From positions 1-54,435 of the forward strand of contig JABCZO010000028.1 of the NCBI GenBank assembly GCA_013289615.1: a stretch of DNA of 54,435 bases. Direction: 5' to 3'. Below the pieces are notes generated by a model that searched no databases, had not been told where the DNA came from, and saw nothing but the letters and a program-made list of their open reading frames with translations. The position numbers and the translations under genes were made by a program. Shown one piece after another: positions 17,244 through 28,343 of this stretch (position 1 is its first letter; each line of letters starts with the position of its first letter). The stretch is from Gammaproteobacteria bacterium. GTDB lineage: Bacteria > Pseudomonadota > Gammaproteobacteria > Steroidobacterales > Steroidobacteraceae.

Positions 17244-18008
17244 GTGCTGTTGCTGCTGAAATCCGCCAAGACCGTGCTGAGGAATCTGATCCTGCCGCCG
17301 GCCGGCCCACTGCTGCTGGCGATCACCGGCATGCTGCTGCTGCGACGGCGTCCGCGGCTGGCGCGCGTGCTGCTGGCGGGCGGACTCGGATCGCTGTGGT
17401 TGCTGTCACTGCCGTTCGTGGCCGATGCGCTCACGCGCCTGACCGAGCACTACCCGCCGCTGGATCTGGCGCAGCCAACCCAGGCACAGGCCATCGTAAT
17501 CCTGGGCGGGGGCGGGCAGCGCGCCTACGCGCCCGAATATGGCGGACCGGCCGCCGAGCCGCAGCTGCTCGAGCGGCTGGCCTACGGTGCCTATGTCGCC
17601 CGCCGGACCGGCCTGCCGGTGCTGGTCACCGGCCACGACCTCGAGGCCAACGCGATGAGCGCGACCCTAGCGCGCAATTTTGGCATCCAGGTGCGCTGGT
17701 TCGAGGATCGCGCCTACGACACCTTCGACAACGCCCGCAACTCGGCGCTGCTGCTGCGCGCCGACGGCGTACGCCGCGTCGTGCTGGTGACCAGTGCCGG
17801 TCACCTGTGGCGGGCGGCGCATGAATTCACTGCGGCCGGTCTGGAATTAGTGCCCGCGCCGGTCGGCGTGCTGGCCGAGCGCGAGGTCGGTCTGCGGCGC
17901 TACTTGCCGGATATTTCGGCATTGGGGCGCTCCTACATGGCCAGCTACGAATTGCTCGGCGAGCCGGTGCGCGAATTCTTTGCCGTGACGCATCTGCGCC
18001 GGCACTGA
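17244..18008 (+). CDS. YdcF/ElyC-family membrane protein (DUF218)
   Basis: 254 residues. Two N-terminal hydrophobic segments (LLLAITGMLLL and VLLAGGLGSLWLLSLPFV) precede a DUF218 domain: AIVILGGGGQR, YGAYVARRTGLPVLVTGH, and ALLLRADGVRRVVLVTSAGHLWRA. Family members such as ElyC and SanA act in envelope or undecaprenyl-linked processes; the reaction is not known. The start is GTG 17244 with AAGGAG at 17230-17235, 8 bases upstream. It follows kmo by 13 bases and may share its transcript, though a functional link is not obvious. Confidence 0.85.
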   Translation: MLLLLKSAKTVLRNLILPPAGPLLLAITGMLLLRRRPRLARVLLAGGLGSLWLLSLPFVADALTRLTEHYPPLDLAQPTQAQAIVILGGGGQRAYAPEYGGPAAEPQLLERLAYGAYVARRTGLPVLVTGHDLEANAMSATLARNFGIQVRWFEDRAYDTFDNARNSALLLRADGVRRVVLVTSAGHLWRAAHEFTAAGLELVPAPVGVLAEREVGLRRYLPDISALGRSYMASYELLGEPVREFFAVTHLRRH

Positions 18009-18034
18009 GCGCTGCGCTCAATGCTCAGCGCTCA
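18006..18034. terminator. Inverted repeat between convergent genes, possible terminator
   Basis: TGAGCGCT (18006-18013) and AGCGCTCA (18027-18034) form an 8-base perfect inverted repeat with a 13-base spacer. It spans the stop codons of both convergent genes. No T-run follows on either strand, so factor-independent termination is only a possibility. Confidence 0.3.
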
Positions 18035-18471
18035 GCACTGTGCTGATAGACATCCGGATCATGGCGTTCCATCAATACCTGCGGATTCTTCAGTTCCGTG
18101 AATCCGAACTGGCGGTACAGCCCATGCGCATCGCGCGTCGCCAGCATGAAGCGACGCAGCCCCTGCAGCTGCGGGTGCGCCATGACCGCCGCGATCAGCC
18201 GCTTACCCAGCCCGGCGCCGCGATGACTGGGAACAATGAAAACGTCGGCCAGGTAACCGAAGGTCGCCCCGTCCGTTACCACCCGCGCAAATCCGATCTG
18301 CTGCTCGCGCTGGTAGAGTCCGAAACAGAGCGAATTGCTGATTGCGCGCCGCACGACCTCGAGCGGTACCCCGCGCGCCCAGTACGAATCGGATGACAGA
18401 TAACGATGCACCAGCGCCACGTCCAGTCGCGCGGGGTCGGTCGAGATGCTGCAGGTCGGCGAGTCGCTCAT
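18025..18471 (-). CDS. GNAT-family N-acetyltransferase
   Basis: 148 residues with the GNAT acetyl-CoA site: VFIVPSHRGAGLGKRLI (R/Q-x-x-G-x-G/A motif) followed by MAHPQLQGLRRFMLATRDAHGLYRQFGF. The family form with LATRDAHGLY-x-x-F-GF is a common small cytoplasmic branch; the acceptor is unknown. Start ATG at 18471 (MSDSPTCSI). The open frame continues far upstream, but that part is antisense to the DUF4124 gene. Single gene, convergent with the ydcF-type gene. Confidence 0.85.
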   Translation of the reverse strand: MSDSPTCSISTDPARLDVALVHRYLSSDSYWARGVPLEVVRRAISNSLCFGLYQREQQIGFARVVTDGATFGYLADVFIVPSHRGAGLGKRLIAAVMAHPQLQGLRRFMLATRDAHGLYRQFGFTELKNPQVLMERHDPDVYQHSAER

Positions 18472-18618
18472 GGCGCTAATGTACCGACTTGCGAACCAGC
18501 CGCGCCAGTCACAGAACTCAAGGCGGCGTTTGCAGCGTGTGAACTGCCGCGCGATTTCACCGCCGTTTCGCGCTACCATCGGCATGCTTCGCAAGCCTTT
18601 GATTGACGGGAAATTCGC

Positions 18619-19119
18619 ATGCGTCAGCCCAGCCGTCCGCTTCTGGTCCGATGGCGACACGACAGCCGCCTGGCGCGTGCCTGTCTGATGTGCGCGCTGG
18701 CCGGCGGACCCATGCTGACTCGCGCCGATGGTGAGGAGGTCTACAAGACCACCGACGCCTCCGGCCATGTGGTGTATTCCGATCGTCCCGCCGTGCCCAA
18801 CGCGCACAAGATCACGGTGCCGGTCACGCAGGCGGATCCTGCCGAGGCCGCACGACTTGCCAAGCAGCATGCACTCGAGGATGCCGAGTATGCGCAGCGC
18901 AGCCGGCGGGAATCCGATGAGCAAACCCGGCAGGCCGCGCAGGCAAAACAGGACGCGGACCGCTGTAGCGCCGCGCGCAATCGCTATGGGAACCTTAAGG
19001 ACGTGCGCCACGTCTACCGGCTGGACGCTGACGGCAACCGGGATTTCTATACCGACGAACAGGCTGACGCGATGCGAGCGGCCGCCAAACAGGCCATGGA
19101 GCAGGCGTGCGGCAAGTAG
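18619..19119 (+). CDS. DUF4124-domain exported protein
   Basis: 166 residues. A basic N-terminus and a hydrophobic segment (ACLMCALAGGPML) suggest export. The DUF4124 motif follows: EVYKTTDASGHVVYSDRPAVPNAHKITV, a short Y-(K/R)-x-x-D-x-x-G-x-x-x-Y-(S/T)-D-x-P pattern of unknown function found in many proteobacterial envelope proteins. The rest is charged and helical, with two cysteines (DADRCSAAR and QACGK) that could pair. The next gene also starts with a DUF4124 motif. Confidence 0.75.
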   Translation: MRQPSRPLLVRWRHDSRLARACLMCALAGGPMLTRADGEEVYKTTDASGHVVYSDRPAVPNAHKITVPVTQADPAEAARLAKQHALEDAEYAQRSRRESDEQTRQAAQAKQDADRCSAARNRYGNLKDVRHVYRLDADGNRDFYTDEQADAMRAAAKQAMEQACGK

Positions 19120-19126
19120 CCTATCC

Positions 19127-20107
19127 GTGACGCCGCGCCGGCTTCGCGCCCTGTCATGCTCGGTCCACCTGGCGCTGGCGAGCTGTAGCGGCGTGCTGCC
19201 GGCACAGGCGCTGTATAAATACCGGGATACCAGCGGCGCCTGGGTGTACACCGATCGTCAGCCGCCGGCCGGCACCAAGGCCGAAACGATGACGGTCGAC
19301 CTTGAGGCCAGGGCGCCTCGGATCACGGTGGAGCAGAGCATCGATGGCGGGCAGCTGCGACTATCGGCCGTCAACGAGTGCGCCTGTGAAGCGCAGTTTG
19401 CAGTGCGCATCGACAGCGCCGGCAACGTGTCGCTGCCGCCTGTGCCGGCGGTGCCGGACAAGGCTGACGCGAAAGCGTCCGCGGGCATGTTTCATGCCGA
19501 CCTGAAGCCGCACTCGCACCAGGCGCTGCTGACCGCGCCTTATGACGGTGCGGGTGTGACGGGTTTTCGCTACTCCTGGCGCGCCGTGCTCGGCACGCCC
19601 GGGGCCACTCACCGGCCGCACGAACCTTATCGCGCCCCGTTTGCATTGGGAGCCAGCTTCCGGGTGTCGCAGGCCTATCCGATGCATGTCACCCACGTCA
19701 ACCCGGACACCGAGTACGCGGTGGACATCGCGGTGCCCGATGGCACGCCGATCTATGCCGCCAGGGAGGGCACCGTGATCAACGTGCGGCATGATTCGTT
19801 TCGCGGTTCAGCCGATCCGGCGATGCTCGACCAGGCCAATATCGTGGAGATCCTGCACGACGATGGCACCATCGGCCTGTACGCGCACCTGCATTGGGAA
19901 TCCATCCGCGTGCAGCCGGGCCAGGGCGTGCGCCGCGGACAGTATATCGCGGACTCCGGCAACACTGGCCTGTCCACCGGGCCGCACCTGCACTTCGCGG
20001 TCATTCGAAATGCCGGTATGCACGCCGAGTCGGTGCCGGTGCAATTCGCCGGCGCCGGCGGCACCACCATCACGCCGCAGACCGGCGTGATGCTGACCGC
20101 CTATTGA
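19127..20107 (+). CDS. DUF4124 plus M23 peptidase-domain protein
   Basis: About 326 residues from GTG 19127. Signal-like N-terminus (SCSVHLALASCSGVLPAQA), a DUF4124 motif (LYKYRDTSGAWVYTDRQPPAG), a middle region, then a LytM/M23 domain: EYAVDIAVPDGTPIYAAREGTV, LYAHLHWESIRV, GQGVRRGQYIADSGNTGLSTGPHLHFAV. The HLH of GPHLHF is present, but the usual first zinc ligand of H-x3-D is Glu (E-Y-A-V-D). It may act on peptidoglycan, bind it, or be inactive. It follows the other DUF4124 gene by 7 bases and overlaps the convergent folA by 7. Confidence 0.8.
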   Translation: MTPRRLRALSCSVHLALASCSGVLPAQALYKYRDTSGAWVYTDRQPPAGTKAETMTVDLEARAPRITVEQSIDGGQLRLSAVNECACEAQFAVRIDSAGNVSLPPVPAVPDKADAKASAGMFHADLKPHSHQALLTAPYDGAGVTGFRYSWRAVLGTPGATHRPHEPYRAPFALGASFRVSQAYPMHVTHVNPDTEYAVDIAVPDGTPIYAAREGTVINVRHDSFRGSADPAMLDQANIVEILHDDGTIGLYAHLHWESIRVQPGQGVRRGQYIADSGNTGLSTGPHLHFAVIRNAGMHAESVPVQFAGAGGTTITPQTGVMLTAY

Positions 20108-20646
20108 GCCCGATCAGCCGCCCTCAAGGTTCGCTCCAGCGTGACGAAGCTCATCGCATACGCATGGCGCTCATCGGCGGCGTGCGACACCGAACCGCTC
20201 TCGCGCCATCCGGAAAAATCACGCAGCGGGAAATCGACATCCCCTGTCAGCTGCGCGTGCACCCGGGTGAGATAGATGCGCGTCGCCAGCGGCAGCGCCA
20301 GCGCGAACACCTCGGCGCCGCCGATGACACACAGTTCCGCGGCGCCGGCCGCTAGCGCGCGCGCCTGCTCGACACTCGTTACGAATTCGACGCCGGAAAC
20401 GGATGCGGCCGCGGCGCGGCTCAGGACCAGATTACGCCTGCCCGGCAACGGCTTGCCGATGGAATCGAAGGTGCGGCGTCCCATCAACACCGGCTTGGCG
20501 AGGGTGACGAGCTTGAAATATTTCAGATCGTCGGGCAGATGCCAGGGCAGGCCGCCGCCTTTGCCGATCACCCCGTTATCGGCCATAGCCACGACCAGTG
20601 CAACTCGCGGGGCGATCTGCGCGGAAGTCGAATCGGTATTGCCCAT
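20101..20646 (-). CDS. folA: Dihydrofolate reductase
   Basis: Regenerates tetrahydrofolate from the dihydrofolate made by ThyA (23.2-24.0 kb). 181 residues. Conserved features: VALVVAMADNGVIGKGGGLPWHLPDDLKYF with the active-site Asp in PDD-L-K-F, LMGRRTFDSIGKPLPGRRN, LCVIGGAEVFALAL, YLTRVHA and the C-terminal strand. The 14-residue lead (MGNTDSTSAQIAPR) is an N-terminal extension; the next residue, Val, is GTT and cannot be a start. No strong ribosome site precedes ATG 20646. A 66-base palindrome lies 20 bases upstream. Confidence 0.95.
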   Translation of the reverse strand: MGNTDSTSAQIAPRVALVVAMADNGVIGKGGGLPWHLPDDLKYFKLVTLAKPVLMGRRTFDSIGKPLPGRRNLVLSRAAAASVSGVEFVTSVEQARALAAGAAELCVIGGAEVFALALPLATRIYLTRVHAQLTGDVDFPLRDFSGWRESGSVSHAADERHAYAMSFVTLERTLRAADRAQ

Positions 20647-20666
20647 GGGATTTGTCAGTCAGCGCG

Positions 20667-20732
20667 GGAAGGTATCAGACTACTTGAGGAATTTTTTGTT
20701 ATAAAAATTCCTCAAGTAGTCTGATACCTTCC
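20667..20732. repeat. Perfect 66-base hairpin palindrome upstream of folA
   Basis: Two 30-base arms (20667-20696 and 20703-20732) are exact reverse complements around a 6-base loop, TGTTAT. Each arm is about 37% GC against about two-thirds GC around it. The T-run lies inside the stem and loop rather than after it, so this is not a normal factor-independent terminator. It lies between the kup stop (20788) and the folA start (20646), both leftward. No second copy was seen in the window. Confidence 0.9.
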
Positions 20733-20787
20733 GGTGCAGTTTGGCCGTGCTCATGGATCATCCCGTTGGTCCCGGCGAATCGCCCCG

Positions 20788-22647
20788 TCAGAGTTCCACT
20801 TGCGTAGCCAGGACGATCACGCGGCGTTCGGGCATGCGGAAGAACTCCGCGGCTTGCGCGCTGCGCCGCTGCATCCACGCAAACAGGCGGCGACGAATGC
20901 CCGCATATCCGCCGCGCGGTCGCGGCACTACCAGGTGCCAGCCGAGGAAGAACGAGCAGTCCTGCGCGAACAGTTTCAGTCCGCGGGCGCGGCACTGCTT
21001 GAGCGCGAGGCTGACGTCCGGGGTTTCCATGAATCCGAAGCGCGCGGTCACCGCATAGACCTCGGGCATCAGCATTTCAATGCGCACCCGGTCGGCCGGA
21101 TCCTGGCGTGGGGCGCGGGCGATATCCATGTTCAAGAACACAATGCGCTGGTGCGCGACATGATTGTGCTCGAGATTGCGCATCAGCGCGGTCGGAACAT
21201 ACATCGGGTCGCTGGCGAGGAATACCGCGGTGCCGGGCACGCGCGCGACTCCCTCGAGCAGCTTCGGCAGCTGCGATAACGGCACCGCCACCGCGCGCAG
21301 CGCGTTGCGCAGCAGCCGCCGGCCGCTGCGCCAGACCATGAACACGCTGAACATCATGAGCGCAAGCGTCAACGGCACCCAGGCCCCTTCCGTGAACTTG
21401 GTCATGTTGCCGATCAGGTACACCAGGTCGACGCACATCAGCGGGCCGAACACGCCCGCGACCTGCCATCGCCGCCAGCGCCATTGCGAGACCGCGAGCT
21501 GCATGCCCAGCAGCGTGGTGATGAACATGGTTCCGGCAACCGCAGCGCCATAGGCAGCGCCCAACGCCGCCGAGGTGCGAAAAGCCAGCACGAACACGCA
21601 CACCGCGATAAGCACGAACCAGTTCACCACCGGTACATAGATCTGGCAGTGCTCGTGCGCCGAAGTCTGCGTGATACGCAGCCGCGGCAGCAGATCGAGC
21701 TGGATGCACTGGCGCGTGACCGAGAATGCACCGGTGATGGTCGCCTGCGATGCGATGATCGTGGCCGCGGTCGCCAGCAGTACCATCAGCGGCAGCACGC
21801 TCGCCGGTATCAACTGGTAGAGCGGCAGGTGCGCCGCGCTGGGATCGCTCAATATCAGCGCGCCCTGGCCGAAGTAGTTCACCACCAGTGCCGGCCACAC
21901 CAGCGCAAACCAGGCGACCCGTACCGGCTTCTTGCCGAAGTGACCCATGTCGGCATACAGCGCTTCGCCGCCGGTCATGGCCAGGAACACGCCGCCGAGG
22001 ATACCGAGCGCCAGGCCAGGCCGGCTGCCCAGCAGCAGCAGCGCGTACGACGGGCTCATCGCCACCAGCACCGAAGGATTCTTCATCAGCGCCGCGAGCC
22101 CCGACACCGCCAGCACCAGGAACCACACCAGCATGATCGGACCGAACAGGCGGCCGACTCGTTCGGTACCGCGACTTTGTATCGCAAACAGCCCGATCAT
22201 GATGATCAGCGTCACCGGCACCACGGCGCGCCCGGTGTCGGGACTCAGGTTCTGCAGCCCTTCCACTGCGCTCAGCACCGAGATCGCCGGCGTAATCAGC
22301 GCATCGCAGTAAAACAGCGCGGCGCCGAGCGCCGCCAGCATCACGATCACCCCCTGCCAGCGATTGCCCGCAGCCAGCGTTCGCTGTACCAGGGCGAACA
22401 GCGACAGGATACCGCCCTCGCCCTCGTTATCGGCGCGCATGATCAGCACCACGTACTTGAGCGTGACCACCACCAGCAGGCTCCAGAAGATCAGCGACAG
22501 CACGCCCAGCACCGCCAGGCGGTCGGTCGGAGCTCCGGCGGCCGTGAGCGAGGCCTCGAGCGCATACAGTGGACTGGTGCCGATGTCGCCATACACCACG
22601 CCCATCGCGCCAACCACGGCCGCGGACGACAGGCGTGGGGTCTTCAC
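20788..22647 (-). CDS. kup: Kup-type potassium uptake protein
   Basis: Proton-coupled potassium transporter, about 619 residues. It begins with the family signature GAMGVVYGDIGTSPLYAL, followed by about twelve membrane segments and a C-terminal hydrophilic domain. Conserved GEGGI-LSLFALV and YFGQGALIL motifs are present. Start is GTG 22647, overlapping the SET-protein stop as GTGA, with GGGAAG upstream; the frame upstream to 22743 lies in the SET gene. It is coupled to the lgt-thyA-SET string. Confidence 0.93.
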   Translation of the reverse strand: MKTPRLSSAAVVGAMGVVYGDIGTSPLYALEASLTAAGAPTDRLAVLGVLSLIFWSLLVVVTLKYVVLIMRADNEGEGGILSLFALVQRTLAAGNRWQGVIVMLAALGAALFYCDALITPAISVLSAVEGLQNLSPDTGRAVVPVTLIIMIGLFAIQSRGTERVGRLFGPIMLVWFLVLAVSGLAALMKNPSVLVAMSPSYALLLLGSRPGLALGILGGVFLAMTGGEALYADMGHFGKKPVRVAWFALVWPALVVNYFGQGALILSDPSAAHLPLYQLIPASVLPLMVLLATAATIIASQATITGAFSVTRQCIQLDLLPRLRITQTSAHEHCQIYVPVVNWFVLIAVCVFVLAFRTSAALGAAYGAAVAGTMFITTLLGMQLAVSQWRWRRWQVAGVFGPLMCVDLVYLIGNMTKFTEGAWVPLTLALMMFSVFMVWRSGRRLLRNALRAVAVPLSQLPKLLEGVARVPGTAVFLASDPMYVPTALMRNLEHNHVAHQRIVFLNMDIARAPRQDPADRVRIEMLMPEVYAVTARFGFMETPDVSLALKQCRARGLKLFAQDCSFFLGWHLVVPRPRGGYAGIRRRLFAWMQRRSAQAAEFFRMPERRVIVLATQVEL

Positions 22648-23231
22648 GGGTTCTTCCCGGCGCGGCGCGTGGCGCGCCGTGGCCCGCGCGGCCTGTGCCT
22701 GGGCGGCCACAGCATCGAGCCGCGGCAGCCTTGCGCGCCGCAACGGCAGGCAAAGATATCGTCAACGTTGGGCGGATCGGCGCGATCGCGTCCGATCTGG
22801 TAGTCGTAGGTTATTTCCTCGCCCGGCTGAATGGTGCGGATGGCTTCGATGAAAATCCGGCGATCATCGATCAACGACTCGCTGTTCGGATCGCAGGAGT
22901 GGTTGATGAAGCGGGCATCATTGCCATTGGAGCCGCCGTCGATCACCACGTTGCGGTCGACGATGAACAGGAATGTGTGATTGTCGCTGATGTGTTTATG
23001 CTCGTAGCGACGGTCGGCCTGCCGGTGCGACACACGATCGCCGAGGTACTCGATGATCCGCGTGCCCTTGCGGATGCGGCGCAGCGCAAACACGCCACGG
23101 CCGTGAACACGCGAGCGGCGCACGCGCATCATCCCGGGTCGGGACACGATCGCGGCGAGCGTGTTCCTGCCCCGGGCAGCGCGCCGCGCGGGCCGCTTGC
23201 CGCGGCCTGGTTTCCGCTTGCGTTGACTCAT
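22644..23231 (-). CDS. SET-domain protein-lysine methyltransferase
   Basis: 195 residues. A strongly basic N-terminus ([21 protein letters not shown]) precedes a SET domain: [24 protein letters not shown], the cofactor/active-site segment [10 protein letters not shown] (107-116), the catalytic tyrosine region GEEITYDY (137-144), and a post-SET triad [10 protein letters not shown] (162-171, with Cys113 as likely fourth zinc ligand). This matches active eukaryote-like SET enzymes; targets in bacteria are mostly unknown. The basic end could bind nucleic acid. It overlaps thyA and kup by 4 bases each. Confidence 0.9.
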   Translation of the reverse strand: MSQRKRKPGRGKRPARRAARGRNTLAAIVSRPGMMRVRRSRVHGRGVFALRRIRKGTRIIEYLGDRVSHRQADRRYEHKHISDNHTFLFIVDRNVVIDGGSNGNDARFINHSCDPNSESLIDDRRIFIEAIRTIQPGEEITYDYQIGRDRADPPNVDDIFACRCGAQGCRGSMLWPPRHRPRGPRRATRRAGKNP

Positions 23232-24022
23232 ACGGCGACACGGGCGCGGATCGCCGGATGGAACTGGTAATTCATGAACTCAAAATCCTCGTACTGGTAG
23301 TCAAAAATACTCGCTGGCCGGCGCCGGATCCGCAGCTGCGGCGCCGGCAGCGGCGTACGCGAGAGCTGCAGATCGGCTTGCTCCAGGTGGTTCAGGTACA
23401 AGTGACAGTCGCCCCCGGTCCAGATGAATTCGCCCAGTGCAAGATCGCACTGTTGCGCGAACATGCAGGTCAGCAGCGCATAGGAGGCGATGTTGAAGGG
23501 CACACCGAGAAATATGTCGGCGCTGCGCTGATACATCTGGCACGAGAGTTTTCCCGCCGCGACGTAGAACTGAAACAGTAGATGGCAGGGTGCCAACGCC
23601 ATCTGCTCCAGTTCCCCGACATTCCACGCGCTCACGATCATGCGCCGCGAATCCGGATTGCTGCGAAGTTGCTGCACGACGACGCTGATCTGGTCGATCT
23701 GCCGGCCGTCGGCCGCGCTCCAGCTGCGCCACTGCTTGCCGTACACCGGTCCGAGTTCGCCGCGTTCATCCGCCCATTCGTCCCAGATGGTCACGCCATG
23801 TTCGCGCAGGAAGCGCACGTTGGTCTCGCCGCGCAGGAACCACAGCAACTCGTGGATCACCGAGGGCAGGTGGATCTTCTTGGTGGTCAGCAGCGGGAAG
23901 CCCTCGCTCAGATCGAAGCGCAGCTGCTGAGCAAACAACGACAGCGTTCCGGTACCGGTACGATCCAGCTTGCGAACGCCGTGTTCGCGCACCGCGCGCA
24001 TCAGCTCCAGATAGGCTTTCAT
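23228..24022 (-). CDS. thyA: Thymidylate synthase ThyA
   Basis: Makes dTMP from dUMP using 5,10-methylene-THF. 264 residues, the same length as the E. coli enzyme. Motifs: [29 protein letters not shown], the WDEWAD segment, catalytic cysteine in [12 protein letters not shown], and [24 protein letters not shown]. The ATG 24022 overlaps the lgt stop by ATGA. The dihydrofolate product is recycled by FolA, encoded at 20.1 kb. Confidence 0.97.
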   Translation of the reverse strand: MKAYLELMRAVREHGVRKLDRTGTGTLSLFAQQLRFDLSEGFPLLTTKKIHLPSVIHELLWFLRGETNVRFLREHGVTIWDEWADERGELGPVYGKQWRSWSAADGRQIDQISVVVQQLRSNPDSRRMIVSAWNVGELEQMALAPCHLLFQFYVAAGKLSCQMYQRSADIFLGVPFNIASYALLTCMFAQQCDLALGEFIWTGGDCHLYLNHLEQADLQLSRTPLPAPQLRIRRRPASIFDYQYEDFEFMNYQFHPAIRARVAV

Positions 24023-24837
24023 TGCGCCGCTAGGAAATTTCCGGAAGGGATGCGCTGGCGGTAGGCGGCGAACCACAGCCAGATGCCCAGCAGCAGCATT
24101 GGCAGCGACAGCAGCTGCCCCATCGTGAGCCAGCCGAACGCCAGATAGCCGATGCCGATATCCGGCTCGCGCACGAATTCGACCAGGATGCGCGCAACCG
24201 AATAGCAGATCAGGAACAGTCCCGACGGCGCATAGCGCGGCCGCGGGCGGCCGGTGTACCACCACATGATCGTGAACAGCACCAGACCTTCGAGCGTCGC
24301 CTCGTACAGCTGCGATGGATGACGCGGCACCGGCGCACCGCCATTCGGATCCGGCACCAGCATGGCCCAGGGCACGTCGGTGGGCCGACCCCAGAGTTCA
24401 CCGTTGATAAAATTGCCAAGGCGCCCGAAGAACAGGCCGACGCCTGGCAGCGGCGCCGCAAAGTCGTAGACATCGAACGCGTGGCGAGCGCGCTGGCGGC
24501 CGAAGATCCAGGCTGCCGCCAGAACCCCGAGCATGCCGCCGTGGAACGACATGCCGCCTTCCCAGATCTTGAGCGGGTACAACCAGTCGCCGCGCCACAG
24601 CGGCATGCCGTAGAACAATACGTAACCGACGCGGCCGCCGAGAATCACGCCGAGCATTGCATAGAAAAGAAAATCGTCCACGTCGGTCGCCGTCCAGCTC
24701 GAGCCGGGCTGCGCGGCGCGACGGCGTGCGAGCCACCAGGCCGCCGCAAAACCCACCAGGTACATGACCCCGTACCAGTGGATGTGCAGGGGTCCGAGGT
24801 TCAGGGCAATCGGATCGATGTTGGGATAGCGCAGCAT
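24019..24837 (-). CDS. lgt: Prolipoprotein diacylglyceryl transferase
   Basis: Inner-membrane enzyme that transfers diacylglycerol to the lipobox cysteine of prelipoproteins. 272 residues with about seven membrane segments. The family signature [29 protein letters not shown] is present, along with [11 protein letters not shown] and [13 protein letters not shown]. lgt and thyA are neighbours in many proteobacteria. No close promoter motif was identified; rlmI ends 92 bases upstream on the same strand. Confidence 0.96.
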   Translation of the reverse strand: MLRYPNIDPIALNLGPLHIHWYGVMYLVGFAAAWWLARRRAAQPGSSWTATDVDDFLFYAMLGVILGGRVGYVLFYGMPLWRGDWLYPLKIWEGGMSFHGGMLGVLAAAWIFGRQRARHAFDVYDFAAPLPGVGLFFGRLGNFINGELWGRPTDVPWAMLVPDPNGGAPVPRHPSQLYEATLEGLVLFTIMWWYTGRPRPRYAPSGLFLICYSVARILVEFVREPDIGIGYLAFGWLTMGQLLSLPMLLLGIWLWFAAYRQRIPSGNFLAAQ

Positions 24838-24928
24838 CGGCGAATTCTACCGGGTTGCGCCCATTGCTGCTGACGCGAGCATTGCCACGGGCCGCCGGCC
24901 CGATGCCATCGCGCGCTTCACCGCCGCC

Positions 24929-26161
24929 TCACTCGCGCGTGACCCGGCAGAAAAACGCCTTCAGATAGCGCGTTTCCTCGATCGCCGGGTGCACCGGATG
25001 ATCGAACGCCTGGCCGCCGCTGTAGATCACCTGCACGAAGCGGCCGCTAGCGCGGGCCGCCGACTGGATCAGTCCCAGCAGCTCGTCGGCGCCCAGGTGA
25101 TAGGAGCACGAGCAGCTTACCAGCAGCGCATCGCGTTCCAGCAGCCGCATCGCGATCTGGTTGAGCTTGCGGTAAGCGGCCTGCCCGCGCGGAATATCCT
25201 TCTTGCGTTTGATGAACGCCGGCGGGTCGAGCACGATGGCATCGTAGCGCTCGCCGCGACGCACCAGCTCGTCCAGCACTTCGAACGCGTCGCCGCGCTG
25301 CGTGCCGACGACGACGCCGTTGGCAGCGGCGTTGCGCGCCGCCACGGCAAGGGCGGCCTCGGAAGAGTCAACGCACAGCGCCTCACGCGCGCCATGCTTC
25401 AGCGCCATGACTGCCCAGGCACCGGCGTAGCTGCACACGTCGAGTACGCGCGCGCCGGGAGCAATCAGTCGCCGCCACTGCTCCCGATTGCCGCTCTGGT
25501 CATAGAACCAGCCGGTCTTCTGCCCCGCCGCCAGCGGCGCACTGAAGCTCAATCCCTGCTCGAGCACCTGCAGCTCGTCGGGCGCGCGCCCGATCGGAAT
25601 CAGCAGCTGGCGCGGCAGCTGCTCGAGTTCGCGTGCGCCGCCGTCGTTCTTCCATACCAGCGCACGCGGCGCAAACACGCTGGCGACGGCGGCCTCGATT
25701 TCGGCGTGCCACACTTCCATGCCTGCGGTGGCAATCTGGCCGACGATGACGTCGCCATAGCGATCCAGCACCAGGCCCGGCAGCCCATCGGACTCGCCGA
25801 ACACGATACGGTAGTACGGCGCGGCGTAGATGCGCTCGCGCATTGCCAGCGCCACCTTGAGGCGGTGTTCCAGCCACGAGCGGTCCGGCGGATGTACCAG
25901 GCTGCGACTGAGGATCCGGGCGCAGATCAGCGCGTGCGGATTGACATAAGCGTAGCCCAGGAACAGATCGCGGTCGGACAGCACACGCGCCCTTGCGCCG
26001 ACCGCGAAATCGGTCAGCGGCGTGGCATCGTTGTCCACCTCGTTGGAGAACACCCACAGGTGTCCGGCGCGCAGCCGCCGGTCCTCACCGCGTTTGAGGC
26101 GCAGAACCGGTAGTTCAACGAGCCCGCTCGGCGAACCGGACTCTTCGGCGACAGCTGACAT
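24929..26161 (-). CDS. rlmI: 23S rRNA (C1962) methyltransferase RlmI family
   Basis: Class I SAM-dependent methyltransferase, 410 residues. An N-terminal PUA domain (LPVLRLKRGEDRRLRAGHLWVFSNEVD) is followed by the SAM-binding motif VLDVCSYAGAWAVMALKHGA, the acidic CVDSSEAAL, the DPPAFIKRKKDI catalytic segment and the cysteine-containing VSCSCSYH. This order matches RlmI (5-methylcytosine). Start ATG 26161, divergent from the DUF255 gene across 60 bases; an AT-rich TATAGT (26181-26186) may serve that neighbour. Confidence 0.9.
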   Translation of the reverse strand: MSAVAEESGSPSGLVELPVLRLKRGEDRRLRAGHLWVFSNEVDNDATPLTDFAVGARARVLSDRDLFLGYAYVNPHALICARILSRSLVHPPDRSWLEHRLKVALAMRERIYAAPYYRIVFGESDGLPGLVLDRYGDVIVGQIATAGMEVWHAEIEAAVASVFAPRALVWKNDGGARELEQLPRQLLIPIGRAPDELQVLEQGLSFSAPLAAGQKTGWFYDQSGNREQWRRLIAPGARVLDVCSYAGAWAVMALKHGAREALCVDSSEAALAVAARNAAANGVVVGTQRGDAFEVLDELVRRGERYDAIVLDPPAFIKRKKDIPRGQAAYRKLNQIAMRLLERDALLVSCSCSYHLGADELLGLIQSAARASGRFVQVIYSGGQAFDHPVHPAIEETRYLKAFFCRVTRE

Positions 26162-26221
26162 CGGTGGGGCGACGATCCGTTATAGTGGCGCGCCATTTTA
26201 CTGGAAATCGGCGGCCGGCCC

Positions 26222-28318
<2,097 letters not shown>

Positions 28319-28343
28319 GCTCCACCGACCGAGCTGTGGCCGA

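Noticed and set aside
21484..22803. 439-codon rightward open frame opposite kup
   Set aside because: Antisense to a well-supported transporter gene; the translation is rich in Arg, Gln and His without any domain, as expected in GC-rich DNA.
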